A stretch of 64,000 bases of DNA. Source: a bacterium 1XD8-76. Lineage in GTDB: Bacteria; Bacillota; Clostridia; Lachnospirales; Lachnospiraceae. Of the stretch, positions 25,578-34,492 are shown one piece after another. The DNA is taken from contig RAZE01000018.1 in assembly GCA_003611955.1 (NCBI GenBank), positions 1 through 64,000 of the forward strand. Direction: 5' to 3'. Both the position numbers and the translations under genes were made by a program. The notes beneath the pieces are model-generated. The model was not told the DNA's origin. It was given only the letters and a program-made list of their open reading frames with translations, and did not search any database. How positions within the stretch are numbered: the stretch's first letter is position 1; each line of letters opens with the position of its first letter.

Positions 25578-26888
25578 ATGCGCGTACTATGGGTCTGTAA
25601 TATTATGCTTCCGGCGGTGGCGGAGTATCTTCAGCTGGAGGCGAGCAACAAAGAGGGCTGGCTTACCGGGCTGAGCACCACGATCTTAAAATATCAGAGC
25701 GAAAACGGAATAGAGCTGGGAGTATGTTTTCCGGCGCTTGGGGAACTGGCGGAATTTGAGCGGATACTGCCGGCATCAGGAACGGACGCAAGGATTCACG
25801 CCTTTGGGTTTTATGAGGATGTCCACAGGGCGGAAGTGTACGAGGAGAGGACGGAAAAGCGCCTTGGGGAGATCATCGGGAAGTTTGAGCCGGATGTGCT
25901 GCACTGTTTCGGGACAGAGTTTCCGCATACGCTGGCGGCGGTGAAAGCTTTCGGGAGAAGAGAGAGGACTCTGATCGGGATCCAGGGGCTGTGCAGTATC
26001 TATGCGGGGCATTTCCGGGCGGATCTGCCGGACCATGTGTGGAAAAGGCGCACTTTCCGGGATCTGGTGAAACAGGATGACCTGCGCAGGCAGCATGAAA
26101 AGTATGTGCAGAGGGGGGTCTATGAGATAGAGGCGGTGCAGTTGTCGGGGCATATTACGGGGCGGACCGGATGGGATAAAAAGTATACCGCACAGTGGAA
26201 TCCCCGGGCGGAGTACCATTTTATGAATGAGACGCTGCGCTCCAACTTTTACGAGGGGAGCTGGCGGGAGGAGACCTGTCGGAAATACTCGATTTTTCTG
26301 AGCCAGGGAGATTATCCGATCAAGGGGCTGCACTATATGCTGCAGGCCATGCCGGAGATCTTAAAGTATTACCCGGAGGCGAAGGTCTATGTGGCGGGAA
26401 ACAGCATCGTCAAATCCGCCGCACGAAGCGGGATAGAAGGTCTGAAGGGAAGACTGAAACTGGAATCCTACGGGAAATACATTCTGCAGCTGATGAGAGA
26501 GACCGGAACAGTCGAAAAGGTACACTTTCTGGGAAGGCTGGATGCGGAGCAGATGAAAAGACAGTATTTGAGCAGCAATGTATTCGTATGCCCTTCCTCG
26601 ATAGAGAATTCACCGAACTCTGTGGGGGAGGCGATGCTGCTGGGCGTGCCGACGGTGTGCGCGGATGTGGGCGGTGCGGCTGATATTTTCGCGGACGGCG
26701 TGGACGGGCTGCTCTATCCTGCGGGGGATGTGATAAAGCTGGCGGAGGCGGTAAAGACCATGTTTGCCGGAGGCAGTCAGGTGGACGCCTGGAGAGAGGC
26801 GGAGCGGCGCCATGCGGCGGCGACCCATGATGCGCGAAAGAATTATGAAAGACTGATGGAGATCTACAGAGAGATAGCCGGGAGATAA
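25578..26888 (+). CDS. GT4-type (GT-B fold) glycosyltransferase
   Basis: A 436-residue retaining glycosyltransferase. The N-terminal domain starts MRVLWVCNIMLP; the C-terminal GT-B domain carries KVYVAGNSI, VHFLGRLDAEQMKRQYL, VFVCPSSIENSPNSVGEAM (the E-x7-E nucleotide-sugar motif area) and GVPTVCADVGG. The motif order is that of Glycos_transf_1. GGGGAGAA lies just before ATG 25578, which I prefer to the upstream open frame overlapping the polymerase. The product acts in the cytoplasm on the growing lipid-linked oligosaccharide. Donor and linkage cannot be read. Confidence 0.9.
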   Translation: MRVLWVCNIMLPAVAEYLQLEASNKEGWLTGLSTTILKYQSENGIELGVCFPALGELAEFERILPASGTDARIHAFGFYEDVHRAEVYEERTEKRLGEIIGKFEPDVLHCFGTEFPHTLAAVKAFGRRERTLIGIQGLCSIYAGHFRADLPDHVWKRRTFRDLVKQDDLRRQHEKYVQRGVYEIEAVQLSGHITGRTGWDKKYTAQWNPRAEYHFMNETLRSNFYEGSWREETCRKYSIFLSQGDYPIKGLHYMLQAMPEILKYYPEAKVYVAGNSIVKSAARSGIEGLKGRLKLESYGKYILQLMRETGTVEKVHFLGRLDAEQMKRQYLSSNVFVCPSSIENSPNSVGEAMLLGVPTVCADVGGAADIFADGVDGLLYPAGDVIKLAEAVKTMFAGGSQVDAWREAERRHAAATHDARKNYERLMEIYREIAGR

Positions 26889-26890
26889 GA

Positions 26891-28648
26891 ATGGAAAAGA
26901 CGCGGGAGATTTTTTTAAAATGCAGTGAAAATATAGTATATATATTGTTTGCGTTGATCATACTGTATTTATTTTTGATCAGTCTGTTTACTACCTGCAC
27001 GATGGCTTACACGGATGAACATATTTTCTTCGTCAAGGATTATCCGCAGCTTCTGTTGCCGGGATTGCTGTTTTTGCTTTTCATTCTGTTTCGGCTGAGA
27101 GTATATGCGGATCGGAAGCTAAGAAAGCGGACGGACAGCGGACTGCCGGAAGAATGGTGCGGCAGAATGTTGGCTGGCATAACAATTGTCTGGTTTGCGG
27201 CTCTACTGTGGTGGATATGGAGAGCGCCTGCGCTGCCCACGGCGGATCAGGCGAGCGTCTTTTTGCGGGCGAAGGATTTTGTGGCGGGAGATTACACATA
27301 CTGGCAGCCGGGGGAGTACATGGATGTATATCCTTACCAGAATGCTATGGTGTTGTTTTTTGCGGCGTTTCATTTTCTGTTTGGCGGGGGAGCGCTGCTT
27401 GCGATAAAGCTGTTTAACCTGATCTGCTGGTATGCGGGTATTCTGGCGGTCTGCAGACTGACGGGGCGGTATTTCGGAAAGGGAACCGCCGCCTTAACCT
27501 ATCTGGCGCTGCTGTGGTTTTTCCCCGCGTGGAGTTATGTGACGTTTATCTATGGTACGATCCCCGGATTATGCTGCGCTGTCTGGGGAGTATTGCAGGA
27601 GAAGAAATTTGAGGAGACCGGGAAAAACAGGCATCTGATTCTGACAGGCGTCTTCATGCTGCTTGCGGTATTGTGGAAAAGCAATTATATCATTTTTGTG
27701 ATCGCTGTCTGCATTATGCTGCTGGTACATGCTGTCAGGGAGAGGCAGATAAAACCGTTTGTGTGTGTGGTGTGGACGGTGGGATTGTATCTGGCCGGAA
27801 CACAGGGAGTGCTGGCGTTTGTGGAGACGGTGACAGGCGGGGATGCCGGGCGCGGCATTCTGTTTATCGGAAGCATAGTGGACGGGCTTCAGGAGAGCGT
27901 CAGGGCGCCGGGATGGTATAACGGTTACGCGGAGATACTCTATTCCAAACATCGGGACGATACGGCGCTCATGAAGATGCTGGCGGCGGAGGATCTGAGG
28001 AGCACAGTGTCGGTGTTCGCGCAGCAGCCGGATTATGCCCTGCGGTTTTTTGCCAGAAAGACGGCGTCCATGTGGAGTTTTCCCTTTCTGGAATGCAATA
28101 CGCTCATCACCAAGGGGCATGACCGCTTTTACGCGGCGGGGATCTTTGAAAATATATTGTATGACGGGCAGCTCCTGAATGTATTGCTGCTTATGTGGTT
28201 AGATGTGCTGCAGAGTATTCTGTATTTCGGTATCGTTTTATATCTGATCTTTGACAGGAAGAAGGCTGATTTGAAAAAAGCCGGGCTGATCATATGTTTT
28301 CTGGGAGGATTTCTGTTTTATCTTTTCTGGGAGGCAAAGTGCCAGTATATATTTCCCTATTATCTGCTTCTGTTTCCCTACGGAATAGAAGGATTTCGGG
28401 CTGCGCTGCAGCGGTTTGCGGAGCTAAGCGAGAAGAGGAAGGAGAAAGGGCAGGGCAGCAGAAAGGAATATCTGAAAATATTTGGGCAGGATAGAGGGAT
28501 AAAATGCCTGTTGGCGGTGGTGCTGCTTGTTGTTCTGATCGGGGTGATTCCCGGAAACTTTACGGGTTCTGCATTCAAGTTTGGGACGGATACGGTGGAT
28601 TACAGATGGTTCTGCAACAACAGTGAGATAAATTATACGATAGGTTAG
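26891..28648 (+). CDS. Large polytopic membrane protein, GT39/GT-C-like (tandem copy 1)
   Basis: A 585-residue protein with about 11-12 hydrophobic segments. It begins with a conserved stretch (NIVYILFALIILYLFLISLF, then MAYTDEHIFFVKDYPQ) shared almost block for block with the next gene. The first large extracytoplasmic loop has LPTADQASVFLRAKDF..GDYTYWQPGEY and YPYQNAMVLFFAAF, with acidic and aromatic residues typical of GT-C loops. GAPGWYNGYAEILY-like sequence lies near residue 335. The two genes are clear tandem paralogues. The ATG is 3 nt after the upstream stop. A role in extracytoplasmic sugar or substituent transfer is inferred only. Confidence 0.66.
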   Translation: MEKTREIFLKCSENIVYILFALIILYLFLISLFTTCTMAYTDEHIFFVKDYPQLLLPGLLFLLFILFRLRVYADRKLRKRTDSGLPEEWCGRMLAGITIVWFAALLWWIWRAPALPTADQASVFLRAKDFVAGDYTYWQPGEYMDVYPYQNAMVLFFAAFHFLFGGGALLAIKLFNLICWYAGILAVCRLTGRYFGKGTAALTYLALLWFFPAWSYVTFIYGTIPGLCCAVWGVLQEKKFEETGKNRHLILTGVFMLLAVLWKSNYIIFVIAVCIMLLVHAVRERQIKPFVCVVWTVGLYLAGTQGVLAFVETVTGGDAGRGILFIGSIVDGLQESVRAPGWYNGYAEILYSKHRDDTALMKMLAAEDLRSTVSVFAQQPDYALRFFARKTASMWSFPFLECNTLITKGHDRFYAAGIFENILYDGQLLNVLLLMWLDVLQSILYFGIVLYLIFDRKKADLKKAGLIICFLGGFLFYLFWEAKCQYIFPYYLLLFPYGIEGFRAALQRFAELSEKRKEKGQGSRKEYLKIFGQDRGIKCLLAVVLLVVLIGVIPGNFTGSAFKFGTDTVDYRWFCNNSEINYTIG

Positions 28649-28668
28649 GCGGATAAGAGGAGAAGATT

Positions 28669-30396
28669 TTGCGGGAGAAAAATAAGTTTTTGAAGTTTTC
28701 AGGCAGTATAGTATATATATTGTTTGCGGCGATCGTGCTCTACATGTTTTTGACAAGCCTTGTGAGTACCTGCGTGATGGTCTACACGGATGAGCATACG
28801 TTTTATCTGAAGGATTACGCCCTCGTCATTTCGGCGGGCCTGGTCTGTTTTGTGGCACTTCTGACTTTTCTGCGAAAAAAGGTCAGAATGAGCGAGAGGG
28901 CGATCCGGATTTCGCTGATCGTCTGTACGGTGGTATGGTTTGCGATTCTGGCGGCGATCGTGCATTTCACGAAGCTGCCGTCTGTGTATGACCAGCAGCG
29001 GGTGTACGCGGGGGCGGCTGCGCTTCTGCGGGGAGATTACACCGGCTGGCAGCCCTACAATTATTTTCACGCCTATCCCTACATCAACGGCATGGTATTG
29101 ATGGAGTGCCCGTTTCTTTGGCTTTTCGGGGAAGGACAGGCCTATATCGCCATGCAGTATATCAATATTCTGTTCTGGTATGGGGCGGTGCTCGCGATTT
29201 CGAAGATGGCGGGATTGTGTTTCGGAAAGAAAGCCGGAATTTTCACGTACCTGGCGCTGCTGGGATTTATTCCGATGTGGTTTTATGTCACTTTTGTATA
29301 CGGGACTCTGCCGGGACTTTTCTTTTCCGCTCTGGCGCTGCTGCTGGAGAAGGAATATGAGATGACGGAGAAGCGGCAGTATATGGCCGGAAGCCTTATC
29401 TGCATCTTTTTCGGCGTGGCCTGGAAGAGCAATTATCAGATATTTCTGATCGCGCTGTTGCTCCTGTTCTTTCTGGAGGGGATCCGGAAAAGGAGATGGC
29501 AGCCTTTTGCAGGGGCGGCGGTCTGTCTTCTGCTTTTGTGTTTTGAGCTGACCTTTCTTTCGGCGGTCATGCATTCCATCACAGGGGAATCCGTGGAGGG
29601 CGGGACGCCCACCATCGGCTGGGTGGCGATGGGGCTGCAGGAGAGCAGTATTGCGCCGGGATGGTATAATAGTTATACGGAGATCATTCCGGTGGAGTGC
29701 GGTCACGACGTGGAGGCGATGAAGGCGGCGGCGTGGCAGAATCTGGGGGAAACGCTCAGTCTGTTCGCCGAGGAACCGGAGTACTGTCTGCGGTTTTTCT
29801 CAAGGAAGCTGGCATCCATGTGGAACAATCCGGCTTTTCAGTGCTTTACGGAGGTCACGAAGTGCAATACGACAGGGACGTTGAGCTACTGGATGAAGGA
29901 TTTGTTGTATGACGGGGGTGTCAAGAATGCCGTCCTGCGGGTGATATTGAACCTGATGCACAGCATGACTCTTTTTGGCATGGTGCTGCATGTCATGTTA
30001 AACAGAAAAAGGCTGAAGCTTGTGGACGCGGCTTTTGCCATCACATTTCTGGGCGGCTTTTTCTTTCATGTGGTATGGGAGGCGATGGGACAGTATGCGG
30101 TGCCCTACTACGTGCTGCTGATGCCCTACGCGGTGCAGGGTTATCTGGCCGTGACCGGGAAGGCGGCAAGGCTGTGCCCTGATAAAGAGAAGGGACTTGG
30201 AGAGGCCGGCAGGCGGCTTTGGAGAAGCACGGATTTCAGGCTGGCAATGGCCCTGGCGGCGGTGATCGTGGTGATCACGTTTGCGGAGTTCGGCTGGTTA
30301 AGATCTTCGATCAAACTGCAGGGGGAAGAGAGCGACTATATCTGGTACTGTACGAATCAGACAGAGTGGAAAGAGGCGGATTATAAAAAGATATGA
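28669..30396 (+). CDS. Large polytopic membrane protein, GT39/GT-C-like (tandem copy 2)
   Basis: A 575-residue paralogue of the preceding product. Shared blocks include FSGSIVYILFAAIVLYMFL, VYTDEHTFYLKDYA, GDYTGWQPYNYFHAYPYINGMVL, FWYGAVLAISKMAGLCFGKKAG and PGWYNSYTEI. About 11-12 hydrophobic segments are visible. Translation starts at TTG 28669 behind AGAGGAGAAG; no better start exists. The stop overlaps the next ATG (ATGA). Whether the two copies handle different donors or form a heterodimer cannot be told. The conservation of the first loop and the WYN motif in both argues that both are functional. Confidence 0.66.
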   Translation: MREKNKFLKFSGSIVYILFAAIVLYMFLTSLVSTCVMVYTDEHTFYLKDYALVISAGLVCFVALLTFLRKKVRMSERAIRISLIVCTVVWFAILAAIVHFTKLPSVYDQQRVYAGAAALLRGDYTGWQPYNYFHAYPYINGMVLMECPFLWLFGEGQAYIAMQYINILFWYGAVLAISKMAGLCFGKKAGIFTYLALLGFIPMWFYVTFVYGTLPGLFFSALALLLEKEYEMTEKRQYMAGSLICIFFGVAWKSNYQIFLIALLLLFFLEGIRKRRWQPFAGAAVCLLLLCFELTFLSAVMHSITGESVEGGTPTIGWVAMGLQESSIAPGWYNSYTEIIPVECGHDVEAMKAAAWQNLGETLSLFAEEPEYCLRFFSRKLASMWNNPAFQCFTEVTKCNTTGTLSYWMKDLLYDGGVKNAVLRVILNLMHSMTLFGMVLHVMLNRKRLKLVDAAFAITFLGGFFFHVVWEAMGQYAVPYYVLLMPYAVQGYLAVTGKAARLCPDKEKGLGEAGRRLWRSTDFRLAMALAAVIVVITFAEFGWLRSSIKLQGEESDYIWYCTNQTEWKEADYKKI

Positions 30397-31619
30397 CACT
30401 GACATTTGTTTCCAATTACATCAATCACCATCAGATCCCGGTCTCCAATGAACTTTACAGGCTTTTGGGGGAGGACTACGCTTTTATTCAGACGGAGCCG
30501 GTGGAGGAAGAGCGACTGCGGATGGGATGGCAGGATGAGAGCGGACGTCTGCCCTATCTGAAACTGTTCTACGAGGAGAAGGAGAAGTGCAGAAGACTGA
30601 TCCTGGAGAGCGATATGGTGATATTCGGCGGGACGGATGAGGAGAGCTATATACAGCCCAGACTTGCCGCCGGGAAGCCGGTCCTGCGCTACAGCGAGCG
30701 GATCTATAAGTCCGGGCAGTGGAAGGCGGTTTCCCCGCGGGGACTGAAAAAGAAATATGAGGACCACACCCGCTACAGGAAGGCTCCAGTCTATCTTTTG
30801 TGTGCCGGGGGGTATGTGGCCTCGGATTTTCATCTGGTGCGGGCATACCCGGACAAGATGTTGAAGTGGGGCTATTTCCCGGCGACAAAACGTCTGGGAG
30901 AGCGGGAGAAGGAAGCGCTTCTGGAAAAGCATGGAGAGGGGACGGTGAGCCTGATGTGGGCGGGGCGGTTCCTCGACTGGAAGCATCCGGAACTGCCGGT
31001 GCTGCTGGCGGAATATCTGAAAAAAAAGGGGTATGATTTCCATCTTTCCATGGTCGGCGGCGGGGAGATGGAGGAGGAAGTGAAGCGCATGATCTCGGAA
31101 AAGGGATTGGAGCGGGAGGTGACTCTCTGGGGGTATCTGCAGCCGGCGCAGGTGCGGCAGATGATGGAGCGAACGCAGATTTATCTGTTTACCAGCGATT
31201 ATAAGGAAGGCTGGGGGGCTGTGCTGAATGAGGCGATGAACAGCGGATGCGCCGTGCTGGCCAGCCATGCCATCGGCGCTGTGCCGTTTCTGCTGCGCCA
31301 TGGGGAGAACGGTTTGATTTTCGAGAGCGGCAGCCTGAGAGATATGGGGGAAAAGGCGGAGCGGCTGCTGAAGAATCCCGGAGAGCGGAGAAGATTTGGC
31401 GGGGCGGCCTGTGAGACGATCCTGCAGGAGTGGAACGCAGAGCTGGCGGCGGACCGTCTGGCGGAACTGGCAGGGAAGGTGCTGGAGGCAGACAAAAGCG
31501 GATCAGTGCGGAAGGCGGAAGAGATGGCTTATGCGTCAGGGCCTTTATCTGCGGCGGAGGTGATCGCGCCGGGGAAGATGTACCAGTATTTGAACGACAG
31601 AGCGGGAATGGGAGAATAG
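30393..31619 (+). CDS. GT4-type glycosyltransferase
   Basis: A 408-residue GT-B protein. The first half begins MTLTFVSNYINHHQ and includes a short receptor-like domain. The second has GTVSLMWAGRFLDWKHPE (about 188-205), VTLWGYLQPAQVRQMM (about 244), IYLFTSDYKEGWGAVLNEAMNSG (the E-x7-E donor-site region, about 262-284) and CAVLASHAIGAVPFLL. This is the usual group 1 arrangement. The start overlaps the upstream stop by 4 nt. It is cytoplasmic and presumably adds one sugar of the repeat unit; donor unknown. Confidence 0.9.
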   Translation: MTLTFVSNYINHHQIPVSNELYRLLGEDYAFIQTEPVEEERLRMGWQDESGRLPYLKLFYEEKEKCRRLILESDMVIFGGTDEESYIQPRLAAGKPVLRYSERIYKSGQWKAVSPRGLKKKYEDHTRYRKAPVYLLCAGGYVASDFHLVRAYPDKMLKWGYFPATKRLGEREKEALLEKHGEGTVSLMWAGRFLDWKHPELPVLLAEYLKKKGYDFHLSMVGGGEMEEEVKRMISEKGLEREVTLWGYLQPAQVRQMMERTQIYLFTSDYKEGWGAVLNEAMNSGCAVLASHAIGAVPFLLRHGENGLIFESGSLRDMGEKAERLLKNPGERRRFGGAACETILQEWNAELAADRLAELAGKVLEADKSGSVRKAEEMAYASGPLSAAEVIAPGKMYQYLNDRAGMGE

Positions 31620-31623
31620 ATGG

Positions 31624-32619
31624 ATGGAGAGAGGGCAGGATCTGATCAGTGTCATTGTTCCGGTCTATAATATAAAAGAATATCTGGGCCGCTGTGTGGA
31701 TTCTATCCTGGCCCAGACATGGGAAAATCTGGAGATACTGCTGGTGGATGACGGCTCCACGGACGGGACGGACCGTCTGGCGGATGAACTGGCCGGGAAA
31801 GATGCGAGGATCCGGGTGTTCCATAAGGAAAACGGCGGTTCCTCCTCGGCGCGGAATCTGGGGATCCGGGAGGCGAGAGGGAAGTATCTCGGATTTGTGG
31901 ACAGCGATGATTTCATAGAGCCGTACATGTATGAAAAGCTTTACCGGGCGATACGGGAGACCGGTATGCCGGTTGCCCAGGGCGGCCGGAGGGAGATAGA
32001 GGAGAGTGGAAACATTCTGCCGGACATCTGTGTACCGCCGGAGAGACGGACGGTGTACGAGGGGGAGCGTTTTATGCGGGAGCTGCTTCTGCACCGCGGA
32101 GACTGTTCCTTCTGCACAAAACTGACGGATGCGTCACTTTTTGAAGACAGGGAGTTCCCGGAGGGAAAGCTGAACGAGGACTTTCACGTGCTGGTGCGGA
32201 TGCTGCCGGAGATAGAGGGGATCGTCAGCATCCCGGATAGGACCTACAACGTTTTTTATAAGAGCGGCAGCAACACGAGGACGGACTCGGCGGAGAAGTT
32301 TTCCCGGGTCTACGGCGACAACGTGGACAACGCGGATATGGTGGCGGAGATCGTAAAGCAGCATTACCCGGGGCTTGTGAGGACGGTGAAACGGTTCGGG
32401 CTGTACCAGAGGCTGGATTACCTTCTGCATATTCCGATAAGGGAGATGAAGAAACAGAACGGACAGTACAGGGATATTGTGCGGTATCTGAGAAAAAACA
32501 GGGGGGAGATCCTGAGAAATCCAGAGCTGACAGGAAAGCAGAAACTGTATTTGATGTTGTTTTCCGTGATGCCGGTGCTGATCCGGAAGGTGCATCGCTT
32601 TATAAAATCCGGGAGATGA
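31624..32619 (+). CDS. GT2 family glycosyltransferase
   Basis: A 331-residue GT-A enzyme: LISVIVPVYNIKEYLGRCVDSI at the N-terminus, LLVDDGSTDGTDRLADEL (about 38-55), NGGSSSARNLGIREARG (about 76-92) and GFVDSDDFIEP (about 97-107), the full set of GT2 landmarks. The C-terminal 100 residues are basic and helical, as is common in polysaccharide GT2 enzymes. ATG 31624 lies 4 nt downstream of the preceding stop. It is cytoplasmic and likely adds a repeat-unit sugar. Confidence 0.9.
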   Translation: MERGQDLISVIVPVYNIKEYLGRCVDSILAQTWENLEILLVDDGSTDGTDRLADELAGKDARIRVFHKENGGSSSARNLGIREARGKYLGFVDSDDFIEPYMYEKLYRAIRETGMPVAQGGRREIEESGNILPDICVPPERRTVYEGERFMRELLLHRGDCSFCTKLTDASLFEDREFPEGKLNEDFHVLVRMLPEIEGIVSIPDRTYNVFYKSGSNTRTDSAEKFSRVYGDNVDNADMVAEIVKQHYPGLVRTVKRFGLYQRLDYLLHIPIREMKKQNGQYRDIVRYLRKNRGEILRNPELTGKQKLYLMLFSVMPVLIRKVHRFIKSGR

Positions 32620-32627
32620 GGAGAAAA

Positions 32628-34436
32628 ATGGAACGAAATAAGGGGCTTCAAAATATTGTTCCGAAATTAAATAATCTGCTCTGGATGGTGCTGCCGCTTC
32701 TGGTGGTCTTCTTTTCCTATTTTTTTCTTCTGGGCAAAGACTGCGTTTTTGAGATCAACGATCAGCTGGACGAGACGCTGTTCACCTATGTGCTGAACGG
32801 GAAATACCTGTTTTCCGGAGTGAAAAGCTACCCGGAGATGCTGGGAGGGGTGCCGAAGGGCGGGATGAGCGTATCCGCCTGTCTCTTTATACCGCTCTAT
32901 AAGTTTCTTCCGGTATTTCAGGCCTTTATGATACAGTATATCGTCGTCGTGGCGACGGCCTATGTCGGGATGTATCTCTGCGTGAAAGAACTGACGGGCA
33001 GCGGGATCATAGGGTTTTTGTGCGGCGGCATGTTTATGTTTTTGCCTTACCAGCCGGTATACGGACTGTCCGTTGTGGGCGGACCGCTGATATTTTACGC
33101 TTTTTTCTGCCTATATAAGAGAAAACATGTTATAATAGACGGACTGCTTATTCTGTATTTTGCGCTGGGGGCGAATCTGGTGCTGTTAGGGTATGTGGCT
33201 CTGGGGTTTGTTTTTCTGGCGGATATATGGATTCTTGTGAGCAGAAAGAAAAATAAGCTGTTTCTGTTGGGGAGCCTGGAACTTCTGCTGGCCTATATTT
33301 TGGTAAATTTTTCTCTGTTCTCAGAACTCTTTCTGGGGGGCGGCAGCTATGTCAGCCATCGGGAGGAGATGGTGATCACCGGGAACGGTGACTTTTGGAG
33401 CTGTGTATGGGATATCTTTTTGAACAGCGGGCAGCACGCTTTCAGTTATCATCGAAAGCTGATACTGCCGATCCTGGCGGCGGTGGTCTTTTACGGTTTC
33501 CGGTGGAAGGGATGGAAGCGGGGAACGGAGGCTGTGGAAGCAGGGAGAGCCGAGAAGGCCAGGCAGTGCCGCAGCATGTATATCTGGCTTGTGATGATTT
33601 TATCGATCAATGTGTTGACAGCGCTTTTTTACGGATTCTGCCAGTCGGATATCGTGGTGGATTTTCGGAACAGTGTCAGCGGTTTCTTCCACTATTTTTC
33701 GCCCCAGAGAGTGTACTGGATCTATCCGACTGCCTGGTATATGGCGGCAGGGCTGGCGGCAGGGCTTTTGCGGAAGGATCACGATTTTCTCTGCAAAAAG
33801 AGACTGGCGGCAGGACATATTCTGGCCGGAGCGCTGATCTGCGTTGTGCTGGTGCCGACTGCCTGGAATATAAGACAGAACAGCATCTGGATCCTGAACA
33901 AAAGTCAATATAAAAATAATCGGAGCGTTGGTCTGATGAGTTGGGCGGATTATTTTGCGGAGGACCTGATGAGGGAGATAGATGCCGCGATTTTTGAAGA
34001 GACGGGGCGGACGAGAGAAGAGTATCGGGTCGCAAGTCTGGGGATGTGCCCGGCGGTGGCCCTGGAGGCAGGATTTTACTGTATCGACGGATACTCAAAC
34101 AACTATAGTCTGGAGTATAAACATGAGTTTCGTGAGATCATAGCGAAGGAACTGGACAGGTGCCCGGGGATGAAAGCCTATTTCGACGACTGGGGAAGCC
34201 GATGCTATCTGTTTACGGAGGAGAGTCAGAATTACTATTATCTGGCGAAAGATGCGGATTTTCGGTATGAGAAGCTGGAGCTTGACGCGGAGAAGATGAA
34301 GGAGTTAAGCTGTGAGTACCTGTTTTCCGCGGCGGAGATCGAGGAGGGGAATGCCAGGAGGATGGGCCTTGAATTGTTCGGGGTGTTTGAGACGGAGGAG
34401 AGTTATTACAGGGTCTGGGTGTATGAAGTGGGGTAA
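32628..34436 (+). CDS. Large polytopic membrane protein, possibly DUF6044-like
   Basis: A 602-residue protein with about 11-12 hydrophobic segments and a soluble C-terminal part of about 170 residues. The first loop contains CVFEINDQLDETLFTYVLNGKYLF, then a GGVPKGGMS turn. These recall uncharacterised membrane families such as DUF6044 and YfhO that are often linked to sugar modification. I have only weak recall of the family name. GAGGAG sits 5 nt before ATG 32628, which I prefer over ATG 32616 overlapping the GT2 stop. It belongs to the same operon. The acidic first loop is compatible with GT-C-type catalysis, but no activity is claimed. Confidence 0.6.
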   Translation: MERNKGLQNIVPKLNNLLWMVLPLLVVFFSYFFLLGKDCVFEINDQLDETLFTYVLNGKYLFSGVKSYPEMLGGVPKGGMSVSACLFIPLYKFLPVFQAFMIQYIVVVATAYVGMYLCVKELTGSGIIGFLCGGMFMFLPYQPVYGLSVVGGPLIFYAFFCLYKRKHVIIDGLLILYFALGANLVLLGYVALGFVFLADIWILVSRKKNKLFLLGSLELLLAYILVNFSLFSELFLGGGSYVSHREEMVITGNGDFWSCVWDIFLNSGQHAFSYHRKLILPILAAVVFYGFRWKGWKRGTEAVEAGRAEKARQCRSMYIWLVMILSINVLTALFYGFCQSDIVVDFRNSVSGFFHYFSPQRVYWIYPTAWYMAAGLAAGLLRKDHDFLCKKRLAAGHILAGALICVVLVPTAWNIRQNSIWILNKSQYKNNRSVGLMSWADYFAEDLMREIDAAIFEETGRTREEYRVASLGMCPAVALEAGFYCIDGYSNNYSLEYKHEFREIIAKELDRCPGMKAYFDDWGSRCYLFTEESQNYYYLAKDADFRYEKLELDAEKMKELSCEYLFSAAEIEEGNARRMGLELFGVFETEESYYRVWVYEVG

Positions 34437-34492
34437 TGCGGGATATTGCAGCATTTGGAGATGACCGCTGAGAAGGAAAAGAGATTGGTGAG

